From Zychaea mexicana (Eukaryota > Mucoromycota > Mucoromycetes > Mucorales > Lichtheimiaceae), in the NCBI RefSeq assembly GCF_025766255.1, contig NW_026516691.1:1-64000 (forward strand): DNA of 64,000 nucleotides, given 5' to 3'. Of this stretch, positions 11,322 through 22,404 are shown one piece after another (the first letter of the stretch is position 1; every line of letters begins with the position of its first letter). The notes under the pieces are model-generated. The model had not been told where the DNA came from. It did no database searches and saw only the letters and a program-made list of their open reading frames with translations. The position numbers and the translations under genes are program-made.

Positions 11322-11790
11322 TAGACTGATCAAGCCAAAGACGGAATTCTGCCAATCCTCGATTCGAAACCAAGCCCCGGAAATCTGTTGCCACCTGTAC
11401 CGGCATAACCACCATGACTGCTCGTCAGATACGTCCACCAATACCATAGGAGACGGCATGGTCAAGCCAAAGACGGGATTCTGTCTATCCTCGAACCGAC
11501 ACCAAGTAAAAGAGGTTGTTTTTACTCGGCTAGCCTGGAAATCTGACGCCTACCCGTAGCAGCATAGTCACCATGACTTTCCGTCAGATTCATCCACTAA
11601 GACCACATGAGATGGCATAATCAAGCCAAAGACGGGATTCTGTCAATCCTCGTTTCGAAACCAAGCCCTGGAAGTCTGACGCCACCTGTAGCAGCATAAT
11701 CACCATGATTCATCCACCAACACCACACGAGACGATGTGATCAAGCCAAAGACGGGATTCTCACAACACCCCGAAGTTTTTACTCGGCTA
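11322..11790. repeat. Four imperfect direct repeats of about 120-160 bp at the C/A border
   Basis: The phrase TCAAGCCAAAGACGGRATTC starts near 11329, 11461, 11621 and 11742. Each occurrence is followed by variants of an AATCCTCG..TCGAAACC stretch (missing from the last unit) and, in most units, a TAGCAGCATARTCACCATGA stretch. The same four-unit block is at 19213-19680, and the last unit opens the window at base 1. The units vary in length and sequence, unlike the larger repeat that contains them. Function unknown; such blocks could seed unequal crossing-over. Confidence 0.8.
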
Positions 11791-12540
11791 GCCTGGAAAG
11801 CTGACACTTTCCATCGCGGCGTACCACACACACCGCTGGCCAAACACCCCAGTCCGGACACCCCAGCTTCAGGAATCCCCAAGGCAAAGGTGAAGGAAGG
11901 AGTTGGACTTACATGACATGACACTGACTACAACCGGTGGGGGATCCAGGACATGGAAAGGGCGAGGATAACTCCGGTTGAGCGGGTGGCGGGGATTGGA
12001 GGAACAACATTGCCCTGGTACAGGTAGGACTTCTGCAGGAACACCATCCACATGAGCTGGAACTGACTGGAATGACAACCCTGGGAAAGGAATAAATTCC
12101 TTAAGTTTCTAGTAGCCTTCTTCAAACCACATCCGAGTTGAATGCAGTACGAAGAAGGAAAGAATGAAAGGAAAAAGGCTATATCAGTTAGTAAGCCTCT
12201 TCTTATAAAGATGGTTGTAGGTATTAAAGAAAGCACAGTACGTACCGTAATTATACAAGCTCGGCGCCTTGGGTTGTCATTTGCTGTCAAGAATCGCCGC
12301 TGTACATGTGACACGATGGTATATTCCTGCTGCCTACACAACCAGAGCGTTGTTCCCCTCCCCACCACCGGCTCTACCATCATCGCTATCCCCATGTGCC
12401 CCCCCACATCCCTTCAACCCCCGGTGGCTGTAGCAGTGCCACTGCCACTGCCAACTCAATCCTGCCTTTACCTCGAAGAAACATCCACTGGGATGGCCGG
12501 ACCGCTCCCCAACGCCTGACGAAGGCGGAAACCGCCAGAC
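11677..12540. repeat. Conserved flank A, copy 2
   Basis: Second copy of flank A, differing from 1-864 at only a few positions and continuing into the core without a break in similarity to copy 3. A minus-strand reading frame runs from the repeat tract into this flank as far as 12334, but it does not resemble anything known. Confidence 0.8.
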
Positions 12541-12817
12541 ACCACCGAACAACAGAGTACGCTCTACTTGAAACGAGATGATAATATTATTCGTTAGTAT
12601 TCTATGCAGATCAAGCAAATAGGGCTCAACACAAGATCGAATATTTACCCCAGCAGAACGCACGCAAACAGACACCGGAAAACAAGAAGAAAAAAAGCGG
12701 AGCAAATGGAGACGACGGCAGTAACGGCGGAAAGTGATGGACAGCACCAGGAAAAAGGGACGAAGACAGCATAAGTGGCATAGGTGGCATAGTGGGCATA
12801 GGTGGCATAGTGCGCGG

Positions 12818-13440
12818 AATTCGTCCTTCGCGGCTTTCTCTTCGTCGTACGTTTGCGCGGCATCGTCCTTCGCGGCTTTGGCGTCGTACTCGTGCGCGGA
12901 ATTCGTCGTCCTTCGCGGCTTTCTTGTCGTCGTACGTTTGCGCGGCATCGACCTTCGCGGCTTCGGCGTCGTACTTGTGCGCGGAATGCGTCGTCCTTCG
13001 CGGCTTTCTCGTCGTCGTACTTTGCGCGGCACCTCCCTCGCGGCTTCGGCGTCGTACTTGTGCGCGGAATTCGTCGTCCTTCGCGGCTTTCTCGTCGTCG
13101 TACTTTGCGCGGCATCGCCTCGCGGCTTCGCGTCGTACTTGTGCGCGGAATGCGTCGTCCTTCGCGGCTTTCTCGTCGTCGTACTTTGCGCGGCATCGAC
13201 CTTCGCGGCTTCGGCGTCGTACTTGTGCGCGGAATGCGTCGTCCTTCGCGGCTTTCTCGTCGTCGTACTTTGCGCGGCACCTCCCTCGCGGCTTCGGCGT
13301 CGTACTTGTGCGCGGAATGCGTCGTCCTTCGCGGCTTTCTCGTCGTCGTACTTTGCGCGGCACCTCCCTCGCGGCTTCGTCGTCGTACTTGTGCGCGGAA
13401 TGCGTCGTCCTTCGCGGCTTTCTCGTCGTCGTACTTTTTT
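12818..13440 (-). repeat. Frame-rotating 83-bp compound repeat, copy 2
   Basis: About seven compound units alternate a 46-base half (KYD-DEKAAKDDAFRAQ type) and a 37-base half (REGGAAQ type). The usual period is 83 bp, which is not a multiple of three, so each unit moves the frame and a full cycle takes three units. The unit contains no stop codon in any frame on either strand, and all six frames are open across the tract for more than 600 bp. A few units near the downstream end have one-base differences. At its 5' end, in gene sense, the tract is joined to the membrane module by an A8 run. Confidence 0.9.
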
Positions 13441-14039
13441 TTGTTCAGGCGCGCTCTGTGGCAGCACCTAGCTCCTGATCATCATCAGATCGAGGAGGAG
13501 GCGGGAAGGGACGCGGCGAGGAATCGGGACAGAGGTAGGGTAGGAGCGACATGAGCGAGAATGTAATCGGAGGCAAGGGATGGAAGTGGTTGACGAGCTT
13601 CCACAAGACGAACGCAACGAAAAGCACAACTATGCAAGCCAGAAGAGCAGCAAGCTTGGCAACAAAGATCACATCGTAGCGCGCATTCTCGTAACCTGGG
13701 ACGGTGAAATGATGACCATTGCACTGATAAAGCAGGCCCACAAGGGGTGGTACACTGCGAATCTCACAATAAAGGCAAGGGCAAAATTGACGAGAAGGAA
13801 AATGAGGGCAACAACGGTGCGGAAAGCGGCTAAACCGCATTGGTTCTTGCTCGGCATCGTCATGCTGGGGATGGTGAAGGTGGGCATCGTCATGCTGGGG
13901 ATGGTGATGGTGGGCATCGTCATGCTTGAAAGATTGACTTACTGCTTGTCTTGCGCGACTTGCTCTTGCGCGACTTGCTCTTGTGAGACTTGCTCTTGTG
14001 AGACTTGGAGGACTTGGTAGATTCGCTCATGTGGGACAT
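12818..14039 (-). pseudogene. Array gene copy 2: frameshifted membrane/KYD-repeat gene
   Basis: Homologue of copy 3. It starts with a Ser/Lys-rich N-terminus (STKSSKSHKSKSHKSKS), followed by PSMTMP-type repeats, hydrophobic segments (VALIFLLVNFALAFIVRF and FVAKLAALLACIVVLF), a Pro-rich linker and QELGAATERA, then a TGA and the 83-bp tract. Compared with copy 3 it lacks one base before the PSMTMP repeats (after TSSKS) and one base between the second and third hydrophobic segments, so no single frame covers the membrane module. It also has A8 instead of A9 before the repeat tract. Spliced or slipped expression is not excluded, but the plain reading is a pseudogene. Confidence 0.65.
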
Positions 14040-14131
14040 GGTAACTTGAAAACGCGGGTGAAGAAGAAAAAAAAAAGGAAAAACGACTCTTTTTATGACC
14101 ATGAGAGCAAAAACAATTGAAATCCCGCTGA

Positions 14132-14149
14132 ACGCGTGACGTAACAACT
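14132..14149 (-). promoter_or_regulatory. Shared promoter box, copy 2
   Basis: The same 18-base word as at 3139-3156 and 22194-22211, again about 90 bp before the ATG and preceded by a CCCGCTGA stretch. It includes the CRE-like TGACGTAA. Confidence 0.5.
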
Positions 14150-14290
14150 TTTTTTTTGCTCGTTTTGAGCGTAGAAAAGATACTCGTTCGGGAAAAAAAG
14201 TGAACAAGTAGAAGGGGCAATGAAGGACGAGTGCTATTGTTGTCATCGTTATATGGCGCCGGCTTTATGCGTGGAATGTACAACGGGTCT

Positions 14291-15748
14291 CCGCTTAGAT
14301 CTTCCAGGCACCGTGTCAAGGTTTCTTGGCCAGTGCGTCAGCGAGAAGGGAACTTGTGATTACATATAGAAAACACCCGCAAATGTTGTTAGCCACAAGT
14401 CAGGGTAGTTAAGATATGCACAGGCATCTGTTAGCAGCAACGATCGAATTATTACCACTGGACTTTTGAGATCTTGTGAAATCGTCCGCTTCCACTTTTG
14501 AGTTATTCAAATTATCTTATAGGCCTGACGTATTTATATAAAACGTTCGAAGTCTATAAGGTATGCCAGTAGTTTTCACTGTTTTTAAAGAGAAATGCTT
14601 CCTTTGGTTCACGAATGTAGAGGAAACAAGGAGCTGAAGGCGAAGAGGAAAGGGTGGGCATATTGGAACGTATAATGTAACGGCTACATATGTAATACTT
14701 GCTATCCAGATGTCTTGTCGTGAGATTGTATAAGAGTCATGCAACGAATTCCTTTCCTCCCGATCGAAATTAGCACATGGTAGAGACAAAGCGCAATAAA
14801 TTGGTAGTCAGAAGCTTCTTATACCATGATATGTCGATATATAATCCGGGAAGTCCTGTCGCTAAGGCATCCTACTTAATAGACTGATACTACTGTCATT
14901 TTGATCCGGAAATTCAACGGCGGAATTCTATATGAAGAATAACGCTGTGGAAGAGAGCTATTAAGTATGGATCAGTGCCTATATGTGAAATAATAACACA
15001 AACGCTGGAAGACATGCGTGACGACATTTTGGAAATGTGTAGATGATGCATGTACGTTTAAGCTACGCAGCTTTGGTGTGAGTGTTGCAAAATAACTGAG
15101 ATTTCTTAGCGTGCTTCAACATTTATTCATCCAAAGTACACCACAGGCTGCTACTCCGTGCCCTTCAGAGCGTTGTGCATATTTTTTTAGTAATCTACCA
15201 GCCTAAAGTCATCTTTTGGTGCAGTCCTCAAGACACTTTCATGATTAGACGTAGTATGCTGTCCACGTAATATGTACAGCAGCACGTTTATCATGCTGCT
15301 ACAGTAACCATTGCAAGAAGTCTGTATTCTATTATACGGTACTCTTGCGATGTAATTATATACTCCCATTCTCATTTTCTGAGCGAGTGGTAGATATGGT
15401 AGGAATCATTCTCTTGCTTTGTTACATAGAAAGCATGGTAGTATTGATTGCGTGAGAAACATATTGATCATCATCGTTCTGAGATATGTCGTTTCACTGG
15501 ATTCTTAGGGAAAATCATAACCATACAAATCGCCCTCTTACAGTGATATCATAGCTCCATTTCTAATGTCACCTCTTATGAAGGCTACTCTGACTACTAC
15601 TTCACATCCAAACATCTTTGTACAAAGTGTAGTTTTATGGCTCATTATGTATAACGATGTAGCCCAGGATAACTGCTTTGCAATTTATGATGTCAATGTA
15701 TTGTGAGATATACAGAAGAAGAGTTGCGTTGCAGGTACCTTACTTGAA
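14291..15748. repeat. Conserved flank B, copy 2
   Basis: Counterpart of 3326-4810. A 90-codon minus-strand ORF at 14517-14789 is interrupted in copy 1, which argues against coding. The flank joins flank C directly, without the 3,040-bp segment of copy 1. Confidence 0.75.
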
Positions 15749-18700
15749 AATATAGCCACACTTTAGCTCCTATGTAATCCTTTCGCTTTCATTTAACATC
15801 AGTATTGACATACTACATACATGGTGAGCCTTTGGCAGTCGTTCTTCGGAAACTCACATATGGTTACAAACACTGATTTTCTTTTCGTTGAAAAAAACAT
15901 CATTTATGTTTGTACTGAATTTAGAGCTTTATTTGTAATTATATATATGCATTTCTAATCTAGGTGATGTTTTGACTTGAGTACTTATAAAAAGAGTCGT
16001 GTAGTCTGCAGCTGTTAGTAAGTTCACGTCCTAAGTAATGATAGCCCCCTGTTCTTTTTTGTTTTTTTTTTGCTTGTTTTTTTAAGATCTATACAAAAGT
16101 ACTAGTACAGGCACTTCGCTGCTTGGTTCTGCCTTTCTGTCTTGATGTGTTGTCGATTTTTCAGTAGCCCATATTGCCGTCAGTTTGTCTGTTGTTTTTT
16201 TTTGAGCCACGAACCGTATTTTCGCATTTCCTAGTTGATCATCTTGACTTCGCTCTTTTGCATAGACGGCGTTGTCCTGAGTTGCGACTTGAAAGTTGAA
16301 CTCCTATGCTTCGAATCTATGTCTTGCACTGATGATTGTTGAGGTTATTTTGGCGATGGAAATAGTCTTAGACCTAAACAGATGAACGTCAAAGAGCTTT
16401 TTATGTTAGATAGTGACGATTAGATGAAATTTGAGCACCTGTTGCTGTTTTCTGTTTGTACGTACTGTCAATATTACCAATCCCTTCGCTCGTCCTGTGC
16501 AGTTTAACTTGATGGCGTGTTCGTGTTGGCCATGGCTTGACGTTGCTTTTGTGTATGATGTGGATAATAGAATTGGCTGTTCTGCGTGTTGATTTCTCTT
16601 TGTTTTGTTGCTGGTTCCTGAATATGCTTGTATAACATATCTGTCAAGACTTGTTTTAACGCTGCTGTTGTGCGTGTGATATGAATAAGCCCATTCGATG
16701 ATACGACTGATGTCTCTTTTGTGTGCCTTCTTGGCCTCGTGCTCCATCAAAAGTCTGTGACGCCTTTTCGTTTCTTGACATCGGCTTGAGCTTCGCGTTT
16801 TGTGTCACGGACTTGGTTTTGCTGATTACTGTATATTTTTTTAAACTATACTAACACTACTTTTTTTTTCTGTTCTCTTTTTTTTTTTTTTTCGATTTCT
16901 TGCTTTTTTTGGGGGGCCATCATTACATAGAAAATAACTTACTAGCAATCTGTCAGACAAAGAATAGATGTAAATTTTGGCGGATCTTGATTTGTGGAAA
17001 GAGACCTTCACTAATAAAGAAGATAGAGTAAAATCACAGTGAGCACAAGTGTTTACAAAAGTAATGAGCATAAAGTGCGTTGGGTTTCCTTACCACGATA
17101 CTACTATACGTGATTGTTCTCCTTTTTGATTTGCACTATTATTCACAACTGGAATAGAGACTGCCACCATCTCTCTCTAGTGATGTTTCTTGTTGCTGCC
17201 AACGCATGACAAGGAAAGGATGATAACAAGTGTCCTTCCTTGTCTGCATCATGCCCGGCTACATTGGTCGCTGTTTTCACTATTAGATTCATTTGAGCTT
17301 GATAAGTATGTATTCCCAGTGGTACTAATTGCATCATATTTCTGTTTCAGCCTCACATCATCGACATTCAAATTACCTGTTAGTCTCCTACTAATGATTG
17401 TATTGCTGCCGTAAACCAATGAGTATGCTTGGAAGTCCATAGTGTGTAGATCTTGATCACATGTCTTGTCTTGTTCTTCTGTGCATCAAGAGACCTTGAT
17501 TGTTTCCCTCGTCGTGTAGTGGTTTTCGGACGCGCTTTAATGTTCGTTGCTTGCTTGTTGTTGTATATTTGACAGTTGTATATGAATGACGTGCCAGCTT
17601 CGTTCGGCCATTGATATTGTGAAAGTGCCGTCGTGTCGTTCCATCAATCACTTGCTGATACTGTCCTTAGAGGCAATGTCTTGTTTGATGCCCTTGGGCG
17701 TTTTTTTTTGTTTTTGCTGCCACTGCCTGCTGCTTGTTCATTTGCCACCGTGTTACATAGACCCACCAAAGCAGAAAGGATACTGGCTAATATGAATACT
17801 GGCTTGTTCAAAAAGCTCTGAGCATTGCTGTCCGTGATATCCCTGCTGCACATACCGATGTTTTTTATGAATCTTCATCGCCGACTTTTTGTGCCACCTT
17901 TGCCGCCTTGTTTACTAAGAGGAGATGTATATAAGTATCATTCCCTGTTTAATTAAGTATTGGCCTGATCAAATAGTCACGTACTGTACACTTACTATTA
18001 TTTTGTATCCACTAAACGGTCGTGTGAAATGTTGTCAGTTTCACCCAAATCTTGCTGATGCTTTTGCCTTTTGCTGTCATTGCTTTTGTGCGATTCATGT
18101 CGCTCGCGTTTGTTGTCAATTCTGCCTTTTTATAGCTTGCAACTGTTGATGAAAGCTTTGGTCTTGTTGTCATTTCGAATGTGTCGTCAATATTGCTTTT
18201 TTCTGTCGTTTGAGTTTTGTACTCCTTGCTGCCCTGTAGATTTGTCACCATTTCCGCCCTTGCTGCTGCTTGATTTGTGCTGTCACACAGTGTAAGATCG
18301 ATTGACCCTGTGTTGCCGCCTAAATTGTTGATGCCATGAGTATTCCCGCCGTATATGTGGTGTAATAACTCTGGTTCGCCAAGATAACGTCATATCATAT
18401 CGTGCATTGCCTAGCTCTCGTAATTCCTTGTCGCTTTTGCTTCTTGTGTGTGATTGCCGCCACATCGGTAGCCACAGGTTATCTGCCAACAGACAGTATT
18501 GTTCTTGGTTTGATTGAAGGTTGTTGCTCTCTGTTGTTTTCGTTGTCATAAGCAGGGATAAATAAAAGTTGCCATCTTTGGAGAAAAAACATCGTTGACC
18601 AGCTTGACAAGCTATCATGCATGCTGTTGCCGATTCCAATTCATGTCCTATGCTTCCAATAGCCACCATATTAAAAGATGTCTCCTCGAATGTCGTTTGT

Positions 18701-19212
18701 TTTGTTGCCACCTTATTGATTTCCGACGGACTGAAATAATTGCCATATTCCACTGTTGTCGATTTTTTTGACCAGCTCAGAATTTCTTACATGCCGATGT
18801 CCACAGGTCAGCGACTGCTGTCCAATTCGCGCAAAAGACACGTGTCGTCTTTTTGTCTCGGTCGTTTTGTCCACCCACAATAGTTGATGTCAGAGTTTGT
18901 ACACGATGACTTGCAGTTAATTCGCCCATGCAAGTTTTGAATGTATGTACCGCCTTTTGATGAGGATCTTGAGTGCAGATACCCGCATCCGTTTGAAAAG
19001 TACTTGTCGCCATAGCATCACCAGTAGATAGTAAATCTGCTCCTTCCCTAATATGTCGATTCGTCGTTTGAATGATGTTGCTTGTCCTTGGACGCACGCT
19101 TGTTCGATGTCGTTGTCGCTGTCGTTGGTGTTGTTGTAATGATCAAGAACGTCAGATCAGAAAAAAACCGTCAAAGAAATTTCGCATGTTGTGTATTTGA
19201 TAATGTGCTGCC
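15749..19212. repeat. Conserved flank C, copy 2
   Basis: Counterpart of 7851-11321, with small indels in T runs and scattered substitutions. The minus-strand ORF at 18283-18753 is longer here (156 codons) than in copy 1 because of small indels. This shows that the reading frames are not maintained between copies. Confidence 0.6.
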
Positions 19213-20430
19213 AATAGACTGATCAAGCCAAAGACGGAATTCTGCCAATCCTCGATTCGAAACAAGCCCTGGAACCCTGTTGCCACCTGTACAGCATAAC
19301 CACCATGACTGCTCGTCAGATTCATCCACCAATACCATAGGAGACGGCATGGTCAAGCCAAAGACGGGATTCTGTCTATCCTCGAACCGACACCAAGTAA
19401 AAGAGGTTGTTTTTACTCGGCTAGCCTGGAAATCTGACGCCACCCGTAGCAGCATAGTCACCATGACTTTCCGTCAGATTCATCCACTAAGACCACATGA
19501 GATGGCATAATCAAGCCAAAGACGGGATTCTGTCAATCCTCGTTTCGAAACCAAGCCCTGGAAGTCTGACGCCACCTGTAGCAGCATAATCACCATGATT
19601 CATCCACCAACACCACACGAGACGATGTGATCAAGCCAAAGACGGGATTCTCACAACACCCCGAAGTTTTTACTCGGCTAGCCTGGAAAGCTGACACTTT
19701 CCATCGCGGCGTACCACACACACCGCTGGCCAAACACCCCAGTCCGGACACCCCAGCTTCAGGAATCCCCAAGGCAAAGGTGAAGGAAGGAGTTGGACTT
19801 ACATGACATGACACTGACTACAACCGGTGGGGGATCCAGGACATGGAAAGGGCGAGGATAACTCCGGTTGAGCGGGTGGCGGGGATTGGAGGAACAACAT
19901 TGCCCTGGTACAGGTAGGACTTCTGCAGGAACACCATCCACATGAGCTGGAACTGACTGGAATGACAACCCTGGGAAAGGAATAAATTCCTTAAGTTTCT
20001 AGTAGCCTTCTTCAAACCACATCCGAGTTGAATGCAGTATGAAGAAGGTAACAAGGAAAGGAAAAAGGATATATCAGTTAGTAAGCCTCTTCTTATAAAG
20101 ATGGTTGTAGGTATTAAAGAAAGCATAGTACGTACCGTAATTATACAAGCTCGGCGCCTTGGGTTGTCATTTGCTGTCAAGAATCGCCGCTGTACATGTG
20201 ACACGATGGTATATTCCTGCTGCCTACACAACCAGAGCGTTGTTCCCCTCCCCACCACCGGCTCTACCATCATCGCTATCCCCATGTGCCCCCCCACATC
20301 CCTTCAACCCCCGGTGGCTGTAGCAGTGCCACTGCCACTGCCAACTCAATCCTGCCTTTACCTCGAAGAAACATCCACTGGGATGGCCGGACCGCTCCCC
20401 AACGCCTGACGAAGGCGGAAACCGCCAGAC
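19213..20430. repeat. Direct-repeat block and flank A, copy 3
   Basis: Contains the same four TCAAGCCAAAGACGG repeats as 11322-11790, then flank A from 19567. It differs from copies 1 and 2 by a few bases, for example near 20040-20055. No gene is recognised. Confidence 0.75.
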
Positions 20431-20699
20431 ACCACCGAACAACAGAGTACGCTCTACTTGAAACGAGATGATAATATTATTGGTTAGTATTCTATGCAGA
20501 TCAAGCAAATAGGGCTCAACACAAGATCGAATATTTACCCCAGCAGAACGCACGCAAACAGACACCGGAAAACAAGAAGAAAAAAAGCGGAGCAAATGGA
20601 GACGACGGCAGTAACGGCGGAAAGTGATGGACAGCACCAGGAAAAAGGGACGAAGACAGCATAAGTGGCATAGGTGGCATACGTGGGCATAGGTGGCAT

Positions 20700-21500
20700 A
20701 GTGCGCGGAATTCGTCCTTCGCGGCTTTCTCTTCGTCGTACGTTTGCGCGGCATCGTCCTTCGCGGCTTTGGCGTCGTACTCGTGCGCGGAATTCGTCGT
20801 CCTTCGCGGCTTTCTTGTCGTCGTACGTTTGCGCGGCATCGACCTTCGCGGCTTCGGCGTCGTACTTGTGCGCGGAATGCGTCGTCCTTCGTGGCTTTCT
20901 CGTCGTCGTACTTTGCGCGGCACCTCCCTCGCGGCTTCGGCGTCGTACTTGTGCGCGGAATGCGTCGTCCTTCGCGGCTTTCTCGTCGTCGTACTTTGCG
21001 CGGCACCTCCCTCGCGGCTTCGGCGTCGTACTTGTGCGCGGAATGCGTCGTCCTTCGCGGCTTTCTCGTCGTCGTACTTTGCGCGGCATCGACCTTCGCG
21101 GCTTTGGCGTCGTACTTGTGCGCGGAATGCATCGTCCTTCGCGGCTTTCTCGTCGTCGTACTTTGCGCGGCACCTCCCTCGCGGCTTCGTCGTCGTACTT
21201 GTGCGCGGAATGCGTCGTCCTTCGCGGCTTTCTCGTCGTCGTACTTTGCGCGGCACCTCCCTCGCGGCTTCGTCGTCGTACTTGTGCGCGGAATGCGTCG
21301 TCCTTCGCGGCTTTCTCGTCGTCGTACTTTGCGCGGCACCTCCCTCGCGGCTTCGTCGTCGTACTTGTGCGCGGAATGCGTCGTCCTTCGCGGCTTTCTC
21401 GTCGTCGTACTTTGCGCGGCACCTCCCTCGCGGCTTCGTCGTCGTACTTGTGCGCGGAATGCGTCGTCCTTCGCGGCTTTCTCGTCGTCGTACTTTTTTT
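20700..21500 (-). repeat. Frame-rotating 83-bp compound repeat, copy 3
   Basis: About nine compound units, two more than in copy 2. Exact 83-bp spacing is seen at 21281, 21364 and 21447. As in copy 2, all three frames on both strands are open across the tract. In the different frames the minus strand encodes AKYDDEKAAKDDAFRAQ, STTTRKPRRTTHSAHKYD and KVRRRESREGRRIPRT: one acidic and two strongly basic repeat peptides from the same DNA. Confidence 0.9.
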
Positions 21501-21504
21501 TTGT

Positions 21505-22101
21505 TCACGCGCGCTCTGTGGCAGCACCTAGCTCCTGATCATCATCAGATCGAGGAGGCGGCGGGAAGGGACGCGGCGAGGAATCGGGACAGAGGTAGGG
21601 GAGGAGCGACATGAGCGAGAACGTAATCGGAGGCAAGGGATGGAAGTGGTTGACGAGCTTCCACAAGCCGAACGCAACGAAAAGCACAACTATGCATGCC
21701 AGAAGAGCAGCAAGCTTGGCAACAAAGATCACATCGTAGCGCGCATTCTCGTAACCCGGGACGGTGAAGATGACTACCATTGCACTGATAAAGCAGGCCC
21801 ACAAGGGGTGGTACACTGCGAATCTCACAATAAAGGCAAGGGCAAAATTGACGAGAAGGAAAATGAGGGCAACAACGGTGCGGAAAGCGGCTAAACCGCA
21901 TTGGTCCTTGCTGGGCATCGTCATGCTGGGGAGGGTAAAAGTGGGCATCGTCATGCTGGGCATCGTCATGCTTGGGAAGGTCAAGTTGGGCATCGTCATG
22001 CTGGGTAAGTTCGACTTACTGCTGGTCTTGTGCGACTTGCTTTTGCGCGACTTGCTCTTGCGCGACTTGGAGGACTTGGTTGATTTGTTCAAGTGGGACA
22101 T
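21505..22101 (-). CDS. Array gene copy 3: membrane protein, 198 aa
   Basis: Intact 198-residue ORF. The N-terminus is Ser/Lys-rich (STKSSKSRKSKSRKSKSHK), followed by about five PSMTMP-type repeats. Three or more hydrophobic stretches come next (VVALIFLLVNFALAFIVRF, PLWACFISAMVVIF, FVAKLAALLACIVVLFVAF), then a Pro-rich linker and SDDDQELGAATERA. A TGA immediately precedes the 83-bp tract. In the same frame the sequence after the TGA continues as KKKYDDEKAAKDD, so the stop separates the membrane module from a tract that is fused to it in copy 1. The protein may end here, or the tract may be reached by readthrough or slippage at the adjoining A9 run. Function unknown. Confidence 0.6.
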   Translation of the reverse strand: MSHLNKSTKSSKSRKSKSRKSKSHKTSSKSNLPSMTMPNLTFPSMTMPSMTMPTFTLPSMTMPSKDQCGLAAFRTVVALIFLLVNFALAFIVRFAVYHPLWACFISAMVVIFTVPGYENARYDVIFVAKLAALLACIVVLFVAFGLWKLVNHFHPLPPITFSLMSLLPYLCPDSSPRPFPPPPRSDDDQELGAATERA

Positions 22102-22193
22102 GGTAACTTAAAGACGCGGGTGAAGAAGAAAAAAAAAAGGAAAAACGACTCTTTTTATGACCATGAGAGCAAAAACAATTGAAATCCCGCTGA

Positions 22194-22211
22194 ACGCGTG
22201 ACGTAACAACT
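22194..22211 (-). promoter_or_regulatory. Shared promoter box, copy 3
   Basis: Third occurrence of the ACGCGTGACGTAACAACT word, about 93 bp before the ATG of gene copy 3. Confidence 0.5.
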
Positions 22212-22404
22212 TTTTTTTTGCTCGTTTTGAGCGTAGAAAAGATACTCGTTAGGGAAAAAAAGTGAACAAGTAGAAGGGGCAATGAAGGACGAGTGCTATT
22301 GTTGTCATCGTTATATGGCGCTGCTGTGGCGCTGCATGATCTCTCTTTGTGTGTGGAATGTTTCACATACGGGTCTCCGCTTGATCTTCCAGGCACCGTG
22401 TCAA

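Larger units (their letters stand above)
1..22404. repeat. Tandem segmental array, unit about 7.9 kb, three gene cores
   Basis: The sequence from base 1 recurs at 11677 and 19567. Copy 1 to copy 2 is 11,676 bp and copy 2 to copy 3 is 7,890 bp. The difference is explained by 3,040 bp present only in copy 1 (4811-7850) plus smaller indels and differences in core length. Unit layout is A (1-864, 11677-12540, 19567-20430), variable core on the minus strand, B (about 3326-4810 and 14291-15748) and C (7851-11676 and 15749-19566). A differs between copies 1 and 2 by only a few bases over 850 bp, and B and C by scattered substitutions and small indels. Copy 3 stops matching at about 22404, inside the start of B. 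Base 1 lies inside a repeat, so further copies probably precede the window. Confidence 0.93.

Noticed and set aside
11340..11380. tRNA-like or SINE-like B box (TCGAAACC) in the C/A direct repeats
   Set aside because: No matching A box or cloverleaf could be built around it.
12818..13440. Could the regular repeats be a CRISPR array?
   Set aside because: Units are contiguous and coding-like with no unique spacers, and the genome is eukaryotic.
12734..13554. Three long overlapping plus-strand ORFs across the repeat tract
   Set aside because: The tract has no stop codons in any frame, so long ORFs on the opposite strand are expected. The minus strand carries the membrane module and promoter box.
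20674..21614. Long plus-strand ORFs across the copy 3 tract
   Set aside because: Same reason: shadows of a stop-free repeat.
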